This document shows, piece by piece, positions 1 to 6,075 of a DNA stretch of 7,579 nucleotides; positions within the stretch are counted from its first letter, which is position 1, and every line of letters begins with the position of its first letter. The translations under genes and the position numbers were made by a program. Below the pieces are notes generated by a model. The model did not search any database. It was not told the DNA's origin and was given only the letters and a program-made list of their open reading frames with translations. Origin of the DNA: Desulfobacterales bacterium S5133MH16 (GTDB taxonomy: Bacteria > Desulfobacterota > Desulfobacteria > Desulfobacterales > UBA11574); contig MAXL01000412.1 in NCBI GenBank assembly GCA_001751005.1, forward strand, positions 1-7,579, in the 5' to 3' direction.

Positions 1-779
1 ATAAAAATAAAACAGAACAGCACAGGAAGAAAAAAATTAAGATACATAGCTAATGAATTAGGATCTCCAATAGTACCTCCTACCCTTGAAATGTAACTTA
101 AACCGACTTTAGCAGTTCTGAAAGCTCTTTCACCCTCGCCAAATATTTCCAGACCAAGTGTACTCCCTGAAAAATATTGTATAATACCCACAATGCTTTG
201 TAATAAGATGCCAAAAGAGAGTACTCCCACTATCCACAATATTTCCTCTTTTGTTTTTATATTGTTGGCAAAGTACAAAAAAACAAGATATGATTTTACA
301 ATAAGCAATAGCATTGAAAAACTTAATACCTTGTCTTGCGAGAGAAAAGCCGAGATTCCCGCCAGTAGGATATAGGCGAGCGCCGGAATAGAAATTGTCG
401 CGAAAAAGCGAAAGGTTTCACGTCTGACCAGTAATTGTAAGACCCAATAAATAAAAAGAAGTGCAAAGGCGATGTCAAACAGCGTTATGGGCAGACTTTT
501 CAGTTGCGCAAAACTGGTTGCCTTGAAAATCAGATGAAAGTCCAAACGGATGGGAATAGCGAAAACAGCCACCAGGATAAAGAATAGCCTGAAGTTTCTG
601 GTAACGACAAAAAGGGAAAAAAAGGAAATCAGACACAAGGCTGCGGCCACAAGCCATTTCTTCTCTTCACTGGCGGCAAGAATCAGAACAATTCCGGAGA
701 TAATCCCTAAAAGGACTGTAATCAAGTTTTTCGATGATTTCCAGCCGACGACATATTCTGCTGTCCCGTTCCTAATCAA
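1..779 (-). CDS. O-antigen ligase/polymerase (Wzy/WaaL-type), N-terminal part, cut by left edge
   Basis: An open frame runs off the left edge, giving 259 residues from a TTG at 779. It is very hydrophobic, with about eight predicted membrane helices (roughly residues 19-36, 41-60, 63-80, 99-118, 124-146, 151-172, 180-203 and 242-259). The segment RVGGTIGDPNSLAMYL (232-247) matches the conserved R-x-G-G/S-T-x-G-x-PN-x-LA signature of the O-antigen ligase/polymerase family, whose members join repeat units or attach glycan to a lipid acceptor in the inner membrane. The catalytic periplasmic loop lies beyond the window. The start is uncertain. An in-frame TGA lies just upstream, and the only in-frame starts are TTG at 779 (overlapping the flippase stop by 8 nt) and TTG at 725. 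An ATG at 754 with a GGGA ribosome-site candidate is in another frame and meets TGA at 724-722. The family call is secure; whether it polymerises or ligates is not. Confidence 0.85.
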   Translation of the reverse strand, partial: MIRNGTAEYVVGWKSSKNLITVLLGIISGIVLILAASEEKKWLVAAALCLISFFSLFVVTRNFRLFFILVAVFAIPIRLDFHLIFKATSFAQLKSLPITLFDIAFALLFIYWVLQLLVRRETFRFFATISIPALAYILLAGISAFLSQDKVLSFSMLLLIVKSYLVFLYFANNIKTKEEILWIVGVLSFGILLQSIVGIIQYFSGSTLGLEIFGEGERAFRTAKVGLSYISRVGGTIGDPNSLAMYLNFFLPVLFCFIF

Positions 780-2304
780 GATACCCCAACTTTCTCCTCA
801 AACCATTCAATACAATGTGGTCCTCAGGTGACAGCTTTAGAAGCCATAAAAACCCAACATAACTCAAAAGAAAAAGTGTAACCAATATTGGAAGCCTGAA
901 CATCCCGGCAATACTCATTCCTGAATGGGAAATCATAGTGACCATGACAACAGCGAACAGACCACTGAAAACAGGCTTCAAAAAATCCCAACGATAGGGA
1001 TGCATCCTTAAAAAATACCACACCTCCACCAGGCGTAACAGTTGAATCGCGGTAATGGAGAATGCGCTGGCGCATGCCGCCCCAACAATTCCATATCTCG
1101 GAATCAGGTAAATATTCAGAAGTACATTTATTACACATAGTAGCCCGGAATTCAACAAGTCGGCAAACGGTCTTCCCGTCATCATCAGCATAAACCCTAC
1201 CGACCCGGTGGCTGCATTGACCATCTGGCCGATGCAGAGAATCATCATGGACAGTGACCCGGCAGCAAAGCCTGGGCCGAAGATGCTCAGAATTTGTTTT
1301 GAGAAAAAAGTGAGCAGCGTGAAAATCGGAAGACTTGTCATAAACACCCATTTGGCTACTGTTTTGAATTGAGTCTCAAGGTCTTTCTTCTTTTTTCGGG
1401 CAAAAAGATCAGAGATGACAGGTGCAAAAATGCTATTGAATGCGCCAAGAGGCATTATTATCAGGGGAAGACAACGTCGGGCCACTCCGTAAATTCCTAC
1501 CATTGTCGCGGATAAATAATGTCCCATAATAAGAATGTCGGCACGGGCTACGATACGGTTAAACATGCCTGAAAAGAGCAAGGGGAGCGAAAAGAAGGTG
1601 ATTTTCCTCGCCTCATATATGCTGGGTGATTTTTGCCTTATTTCCGGAAAGCTTTTGAACAGAAAGTAGCCGCTACACATGATGCCCAGTACCTCAGCCA
1701 TGACATAGGACCAGGCAATGCCTGTCAGCCGGTATCCAAGAGCAATCGCCGACACTACACAAACAAGCCGGAAAAACGGGATCAAAACCTGCTGCACGAG
1801 CGCTTTGTATTTGACAAGCTTAATCCCTTGCAGCGAAGCTGTCAGCACTTTGCCAGGAGAGGAGAAGGGAAGAGAAAGAGCCATGATTTTGAGAATATGG
1901 ACAAGAGGGGGTTTGTCAAAAATGTGGTATCCCAAAAAGTGGCTTATGCAGAACAATCCTGCGCAGATCAAAGAACTAAGCGCCAAAACTAAACCGATAC
2001 CCCAAAAGATGGTCCCTCTCAAACGGGGTGCGTCATTGAGGGATCTAAATTGGGAAACGAATTTAACTACCGTATTTTCCATGCCGAGAAGCGCTATGAT
2101 TTCGGCTACAGAGACTATAGCAATGGCCAATATATAGACTCCAAAGGATTCATGCCCTATTGACCGGGTAATGACAATACTGATGGTAAGCCTCACAAGG
2201 ACAGTGATGAGGCTACCTCCCAGTCCGAAACCGGCATTTTTGGCAATGGTTAATTCTGGTGCACTGTTTTCCCGAGAAAGATTGCTCACTTGATCCTCAA
2301 TCAT
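772..2304 (-). CDS. Wzx-type polysaccharide flippase (MOP superfamily)
   Basis: This is a 510-residue integral membrane protein with about 12-14 hydrophobic helices spread over its whole length. The N-terminal block AKNAGFGLGGSLITVLVRL (21-39), followed by ITRSIGHESFGVYILA, is typical of the polysaccharide-transport (PST/Wzx) branch of the MOP exporters. These flip undecaprenyl-linked repeat units across the inner membrane. A basic cytoplasmic loop (FARKKKKDLE, 301-310) separates the two halves, and IPRYGIVGAACASAF (401-415) is the usual C-half motif. Length is normal for the family. I chose ATG 2304 over an upstream in-frame TTG at 2337 because the true N-terminus of such proteins is short and a CCGGA sequence lies 9 nt upstream. 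The gene follows the AlkP-family gene by 90 nt and overlaps the ligase frame at its stop, so co-expression with the polymerase/ligase is likely. Substrate specificity cannot be read from sequence. Confidence 0.9.
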   Translation of the reverse strand: MIEDQVSNLSRENSAPELTIAKNAGFGLGGSLITVLVRLTISIVITRSIGHESFGVYILAIAIVSVAEIIALLGMENTVVKFVSQFRSLNDAPRLRGTIFWGIGLVLALSSLICAGLFCISHFLGYHIFDKPPLVHILKIMALSLPFSSPGKVLTASLQGIKLVKYKALVQQVLIPFFRLVCVVSAIALGYRLTGIAWSYVMAEVLGIMCSGYFLFKSFPEIRQKSPSIYEARKITFFSLPLLFSGMFNRIVARADILIMGHYLSATMVGIYGVARRCLPLIIMPLGAFNSIFAPVISDLFARKKKKDLETQFKTVAKWVFMTSLPIFTLLTFFSKQILSIFGPGFAAGSLSMMILCIGQMVNAATGSVGFMLMMTGRPFADLLNSGLLCVINVLLNIYLIPRYGIVGAACASAFSITAIQLLRLVEVWYFLRMHPYRWDFLKPVFSGLFAVVMVTMISHSGMSIAGMFRLPILVTLFLLSYVGFLWLLKLSPEDHIVLNGLRRKLGYLD

Positions 2305-2353
2305 TTTCGTAATTCCGGACCTGAATCCATGAGCCAAAGGCAGACTTCAAGGC

Positions 2354-2385
2354 AAAAAAAGTGTCTTTCAATCGCTCAATTGAAA
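2354..2385 (-). terminator. Weak hairpin plus T-run between AlkP and flippase genes
   Basis: On the minus strand, perfect 7-bp arms TTTCAAT and ATTGAAA (2379-2385 and 2366-2372) enclose a 6-nt loop. Five bases later there is a run of seven T (2360-2354). The stem is AT-rich and therefore weak, and genes on both sides belong to the same pathway. At most this is an attenuator or a partial terminator, and it could be chance in AT-rich spacer. Confidence 0.25.
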
Positions 2386-2394
2386 ACGCGGGCA

Positions 2395-3990
2395 CTACAT
2401 ATATCCAAGGGCTCGGAGGAGCTTTTTGGACTCTTCAAACTCTTTTTGAGAATCGACCTCCTGTCCATCTGAGCCCCTGCCGGTTTGCCTTTCGGCAAAG
2501 TCATACTGAGGGTGATGTTGCATCAGGTATTCATCACTGAACAGTTCTCTGATCAAACGGCCGTCATAACTTTCAGGAATGGGTGCACCCAGCAAATAGA
2601 GAAGGGTAGGGGTTACATCCTGTATGAATAACTCCGTTTCCAAACGGCCGGATACGATTTGGGAACCCGACGCAATAAAGAGACCTTCTCTTCTGTGATC
2701 TCCGGTTTTGATCGGATCCTTGTGCTTACACACCAGTGCCCTTTTCAGGGGGCTAAACCCTACCTTGCAATCATAGGAAAATTGAACCACAATATCCGGG
2801 GCATCCTTTACAAATGCTCCTTGATATAAAGATTCACGGGTATGCACCTCTTCTACCAGTCGTTTTCCTGAAACAGGATCGGACAGATTCTCCAACTTCT
2901 TGATTATTTTTTCCCTGAGGGCCCGGTATTCTTCACCCGGGCGAACAATGCCGTACCCGTCATCGCTCCTCAGGTTTATAGAAATACCCAAAAAATTCGC
3001 ATAGATAGGCTCAAACAAAATTCTAGACCGTTTTGAGTCCACATAATCTTCCATAGAAATCCGCCTTTTTTTGCCTATCTTTCCCAAAAGCCTGTTTCGC
3101 AAATGGAAAAGGCGAAAATAAGGCACAAACACTGTCTCACCCAATTGTTCCGCAAGCGCAACAGCGTTGATTTTTCTGGTTGCGGCCGACCCGAAACCAT
3201 GGTCTGACATTACCATCTTACAGGTATCTTCCCCTGCCTCCTTCACGAGCTTTCCTATCATTGAATCAAGAAAAATATAATAGTCCTCAACTATGGATGA
3301 TGGAGATTTTCCGCTATTGAGGTCTTTCCAAAAAAAATGGCATATCCGATCTGATCCTGTAAAAACAACCATGAAAAAATCCCACGGCTCGCTTTTCATT
3401 AGCTTCAGCGCATTGTGAGTTCTTGTTTTAGAAATATTGAATACATTTCGGACGAACATCTCCCTGCTTTTTTTGATAAGCTTTTCCACTCGCCATTCGT
3501 TTTTCACCATCAAGCCATCTATATCCACATAGTAGTTGTCTAATTTGGAGAGCAGCTCGGGGGGATAGGTATAATCATTTGATCCCTGAGGAACAAGCAT
3601 TCCTGAAATCATAAATCGGTCCACCCGTTCCGGCGGGTAGGTGAGTGGTATGTTTATCAGTCCGACTTTGCTCCCATGCCGGTTCAACACTCTCCAAAAG
3701 GGAAGCCCCTTCATATGTCTGAGATTTACCAAAATTCTTTCTCCATCTTTCCCCTTCTTGAAAAAATAGAAAACACCATGCTTGCCGGGATTTGTTCCGG
3801 TAATGAATGAAGACCACGCAGGGGCAGTAACCGGTGGAATTGTTGATAAAAGTGTTCCATAGGTTCCATTATTTATCAGATTTTCAATATTTGGAAGCAC
3901 TCCTCTTTTTACCAGGGGAAGCACGATATCTAATGTTCCACCGTCAATACCAATTATCAGCAGCTTTTTTTTGTTTTTTTTATTATACAT
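2395..3990 (-). CDS. AlkP-superfamily phosphodiesterase/nucleotide pyrophosphatase-like enzyme, cytosolic
   Basis: This 531-residue protein has the metal-ligand layout of the type I phosphodiesterase/nucleotide pyrophosphatase family. IGIDGGTLD carries Asp16. PPVTAPAWSSFITG carries the likely nucleophile Thr55, followed by NPGKHG. SDRICHFF gives Asp214 and His218, MSDHGFG gives Asp263 and His264, and GDHRREG gives His432. The segment DVTPTLLYLLGAPIPESYDGR (458-478) is the usual C-terminal block. A complete two-metal site implies an active phospho- or sulfo-ester hydrolase or a phosphotransferase. There is no signal peptide or membrane helix: the N-terminus is lysine-rich and runs straight into the first beta strand, so it should act in the cytosol. 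An in-frame TGA two codons upstream of ATG 3990 fixes the start, and a GGAG (4003-4006) sits 12 nt away, slightly far. It lies 44 nt after the CelD-like gene. Physiological substrate is unknown. Candidates are nucleotide sugars, lipid pyrophosphates or a phosphoglycerol-type decoration. Confidence 0.85.
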   Translation of the reverse strand: MYNKKNKKKLLIIGIDGGTLDIVLPLVKRGVLPNIENLINNGTYGTLLSTIPPVTAPAWSSFITGTNPGKHGVFYFFKKGKDGERILVNLRHMKGLPFWRVLNRHGSKVGLINIPLTYPPERVDRFMISGMLVPQGSNDYTYPPELLSKLDNYYVDIDGLMVKNEWRVEKLIKKSREMFVRNVFNISKTRTHNALKLMKSEPWDFFMVVFTGSDRICHFFWKDLNSGKSPSSIVEDYYIFLDSMIGKLVKEAGEDTCKMVMSDHGFGSAATRKINAVALAEQLGETVFVPYFRLFHLRNRLLGKIGKKRRISMEDYVDSKRSRILFEPIYANFLGISINLRSDDGYGIVRPGEEYRALREKIIKKLENLSDPVSGKRLVEEVHTRESLYQGAFVKDAPDIVVQFSYDCKVGFSPLKRALVCKHKDPIKTGDHRREGLFIASGSQIVSGRLETELFIQDVTPTLLYLLGAPIPESYDGRLIRELFSDEYLMQHHPQYDFAERQTGRGSDGQEVDSQKEFEESKKLLRALGYM

Positions 3991-4034
3991 TCGTCAAATA
4001 TACTCCGACTAATTTGTGCCTGAACGAAAACTGC

Positions 4035-5150
4035 TCATTTTTCCAATTTCTGTTTCAAGGCCACAGCTCTTGGGTAAAGGTGCTTTTCAAACATAAAACA
4101 CATGCTCGACAACCATTTAGAATGAAACAATAAAACCTTGTTTATTTCCCATAAGTTATTTGACCAATCTAACTTAAATTGCTGTTCTCCCTGGCCAAAA
4201 TCATACTCATTATTACCTTTATCAAAGCATTTCTGAATAGTATATTTCAGGAGCAATATACCAAGCGAATATTTTTTGAATTCAGGATCGTAAGCTGAGC
4301 TATATAAGTAATACCGGTTGACATAATTGAAACCGATGCGGTAGCTTAATAGTCGCCTGTCAAGCCGGAGAGCAAAAATGCTAAGCCAGCCTAAGTCAGC
4401 AAATGCTAAACAGATCCTGATCATGAACTCCCGATCTTTCTTATGCCCAAAAAAACCTGTTTTCTCAAGCCCCTTCCAGGATGCGTGTTCTACTTTTGCC
4501 ATCTCATCAAGAAAGTCAGGCAGAGTTTTATTTCCCGTGCTCTCAAAAAAAGAGAGCTTTCCTTTTCTTTTGAGTCTGCTATATTTTTCTCGAAATTTTT
4601 TCCGCGCGTGCTTTGACAAACGCTCTTTATAATACTCTTCCCAGGTGCCCTTTATAATGATAGCCGGACAACCATGACAATGCTTATCCTTCCTCGTAAT
4701 TAATTTCATTCTTTTATAGCCAGTAAGAACCTTTTGCAAACCCTGGAAAGCATTTGACACTACGCGCATCCTTCTAAATTCTACAACATCCCACAAACAA
4801 CGGTGATCATAGATCGCTTCAACCGCGTGAAGCCACAGGGTCTCCGGATCTCCAGCCAAAATTGGACCAAGATAGTCAGATTTGCCGACACCAATGAACT
4901 GCATCTTATGTATGGAACAGATACCTATGCTTTCCAGGGAGATCATGAGGGGAAAAATCGCCACCAGCCGTGCCTGAGAATACACCAGTATGACAAACAG
5001 CCTGCGCTTGGTGCCGTATACCTCCCACCAGGTCTTGTTCCAGGCGAAGGTATGAAACGGCGTCGTATCCCGGCTGCTTGCGGCAAGATAATTCCAGGCT
5101 TCTTTGAGTTTTTTAAAGCCTTCGATGTCCTGAATGATATCTACTCTCAT
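4035..5150 (-). CDS. CelD/FemAB-like GNAT acyltransferase family protein
   Basis: The 371-residue product has the double-GNAT layout of the CelD/BcsL and FemAB-like family (BioF2-like acetyltransferase domain, Acetyltransf_6 type). The N-terminal half contains TPFHTFAWNKTWWEVYG (30-46), the typical 'S/T-P-F-x-x-x-x-W' entry. A basic helix follows (SKHARKKFREKYSRLKRKGK, 179-198). The C-terminal GNAT half includes LDRRLLSYRIGF, then YDPEFKKYSLGILLLKYTI (287-305) and YDFGQGEQQFKLDW (316-329), which matches the family's D-F-x-x-G-x-x-x-x-K-x-x-W ending. Such proteins are common in exopolysaccharide loci and are thought to transfer acyl or aminoacyl groups to sugars or peptides; none is assigned here. 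No signal peptide or membrane helix is seen, so it is cytosolic. ATG 5150 has no clear ribosome site. The MITE-like element ends only 19 nt upstream of the start, so it forms most of this gene's leader. Confidence 0.8.
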   Translation of the reverse strand: MRVDIIQDIEGFKKLKEAWNYLAASSRDTTPFHTFAWNKTWWEVYGTKRRLFVILVYSQARLVAIFPLMISLESIGICSIHKMQFIGVGKSDYLGPILAGDPETLWLHAVEAIYDHRCLWDVVEFRRMRVVSNAFQGLQKVLTGYKRMKLITRKDKHCHGCPAIIIKGTWEEYYKERLSKHARKKFREKYSRLKRKGKLSFFESTGNKTLPDFLDEMAKVEHASWKGLEKTGFFGHKKDREFMIRICLAFADLGWLSIFALRLDRRLLSYRIGFNYVNRYYLYSSAYDPEFKKYSLGILLLKYTIQKCFDKGNNEYDFGQGEQQFKLDWSNNLWEINKVLLFHSKWLSSMCFMFEKHLYPRAVALKQKLEK

Positions 5151-5164
5151 GTTTTGATCACGCC

Positions 5165-5271
5165 ATAAGGGACTTCCCTGAAAAAAGCCTACCCAAATAA
5201 TTTCATAACACCCTATAATAACTTGGTAATATTTTGAAATCGGGTAGTTTATTTTCAGAGAAGTCCATAAG
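5165..5271. mobile_element. MITE-like 97-bp inverted-repeat element with 5-bp target duplication
   Basis: The element runs from 5170 to 5266. Its ends are near-perfect inverted repeats: GGACTTCCCTGAAAA (5170-5184) and the complement of GGACTTCTCTGAAAA (5252-5266), 14 of 15 matching. The repeat continues inwards to CTACCC (5189-5194) paired with GGGTAG (5242-5247), giving 21 of 25 matches per arm. Further inside, ATTTCA (5200-5205) can pair with TGAAAT (5235-5240). Immediately outside both ends is the same 5-mer, ATAAG (5165-5169 and 5267-5271), as expected of a target-site duplication. No ORF fits inside. I read it as a non-autonomous miniature transposable element; no transposase family can be assigned. 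A plain long hairpin acting on mRNA is the alternative. Confidence 0.55.
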
Positions 5272-5329
5272 ACCTTTATTGCATAATGTTAAAAAACAAC
5301 GCCTTTTACTTGCTGCATGACTCATTCTC

Positions 5330-5926
5330 TTATCGCAATTTAAGATAGCGCTCCGAATATGTTTCACTATGTGTAAACGGCCTCTTAAAAATGAAATAAG
5401 TAACGATCTTCTCCCCAGTCTCTCTAAATCTCCAAAAAGAATGAAATTTTAGATTCCTTGCATTGGACTTATCTACAGATACAATTGTATGCGTATACCC
5501 TTTGCAAAAGAAATAATTGTGTGCGTAATAAAACATAAGCCTTGGCGCAAGCATACCTTTTCTGAACTCCGGAGCTACGTATCCATCAAATTGATAAATT
5601 TGGTGTGGGGCAAGCTTAAACGTGTATCTATACATCGGTTCATAGTAATCTTCAGTGGCATACCAGGTAAACGCCCCTAGCTTACCCCGATCAAAATAGA
5701 TTGCAAAGCAATATAAATTCTGATCAAGCCGTTTTTTGAAAAGGTTGTATTTCCCAGGGAAATACTCCTTTACTTTCGGCAAAAAATCCGGATCTTCACG
5801 GGCTGAACGCAGTTCAATACCCTCCGCTGTTATCTTTCTTGAGTGCTTTAAAGGTGCTTCCAGCAGCAAGCATTCACGTTTAAAAAAGATGTACTTAGCT
5901 AATTTGCGAAATATTTTTTTGATCAT
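5330..5926 (-). CDS. GNAT-fold N-acyltransferase-like protein
   Basis: This is a 198-residue protein from ATG 5926. The C-terminal half shows a GNAT core. QFDGYVAPEFRKGMLAPRLM (112-131) corresponds to motif A, strand beta4 plus the CoA-pyrophosphate loop, with R/K-x-G-x-x-A in the usual place. VDKSNARNLKFHSFWRFRETGE (151-172) corresponds to motif B, where the N-x-x-S/N and F-x-x-x-GF pattern is typical. The N-terminus (MIKKIFRKLAKYIFFKRE) is basic and amphipathic and might touch the membrane. There is no cleavable signal peptide. An upstream in-frame TTG at 5962 would add 12 residues, but ATG 5926 has an AGG 8 nt upstream and the protein reads better from there. It probably acylates a sugar or an amino-sugar of the glycan, but the donor and acceptor are unknown. 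It stands 179 nt before the CelD-like gene with the MITE-like element in between. Confidence 0.7.
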   Translation of the reverse strand: MIKKIFRKLAKYIFFKRECLLLEAPLKHSRKITAEGIELRSAREDPDFLPKVKEYFPGKYNLFKKRLDQNLYCFAIYFDRGKLGAFTWYATEDYYEPMYRYTFKLAPHQIYQFDGYVAPEFRKGMLAPRLMFYYAHNYFFCKGYTHTIVSVDKSNARNLKFHSFWRFRETGEKIVTYFIFKRPFTHSETYSERYLKLR

Positions 5927-5934
5927 CAATAAGA

Positions 5935-5937
5935 CCT
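5935..5937 (-). promoter_or_regulatory. Ribosome-binding site deciding the GNAT start
   Basis: An AGG core (within CAGGTC on the minus strand) lies 8 nt before ATG 5926. The alternative TTG at 5962 has no purine-rich site at suitable distance, so the shorter protein is preferred. The match is only three bases. Confidence 0.35.
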
Positions 5938-5969
5938 GTTCAACAACTGAGTTGGCATGCAAACTCGTA

Positions 5970-6074
5970 TTATTTTTCTTGAACTAAGGGCTCGCTAACC
6001 TTGAACTTCATTTGTTCTATTTCAGCCCTAATTTGATAGAGTAACGCTTGATTGCATTGAGTGCGTTCGCTCAT
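5970..6074 (-). CDS. Possible small ORF, 34 residues, unknown function
   Basis: An ATG one base after the glycosyltransferase TAA opens a 35-codon frame ending in TAA at 5970-5972. The product begins MSERTQCNQALLYQIRAEIE and ends FKVSEPLVQEK. It is soluble and charged, and residues 10-26 could form one amphipathic helix. The placement suits translation re-initiation by ribosomes finishing the upstream gene, and 43 nt separate it from the GNAT start. I see no ribosome site of its own and recognise no family. It might be a real small protein, the remnant of a lost gene, or chance: an open frame of this size is not rare. It accounts for most of the otherwise unexplained gap of 149 nt. Confidence 0.3.
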   Translation of the reverse strand: MSERTQCNQALLYQIRAEIEQMKFKVSEPLVQEK

Positions 6075-6075
6075 T

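Noticed and set aside
550..831. 93-codon plus-strand open frame
   Set aside because: It lies opposite the ligase and flippase genes, has no ribosome site and its product resembles no protein; it is a shadow of the minus-strand genes.
824..1351. 175-codon minus-strand frame inside the flippase gene
   Set aside because: The product is rich in Cys, His and Arg with no domain logic, while the overlapping frame encodes a clear membrane transporter.
1633..2137. Two long plus-strand frames (119 and 139 codons) opposite the flippase
   Set aside because: They overlap each other and a well-supported gene, and show no recognisable protein features.
4803..5168. 121-codon plus-strand frame opposite the CelD-like start
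   Set aside because: Shadow of the CelD-like coding region; no start signal and no family resemblance.
5170..5266. Reading the inverted repeat as a rho-independent terminator
   Set aside because: Neither strand has a T-run just after the hairpin, the loop is long, and the ATAAG flanks fit insertion better.
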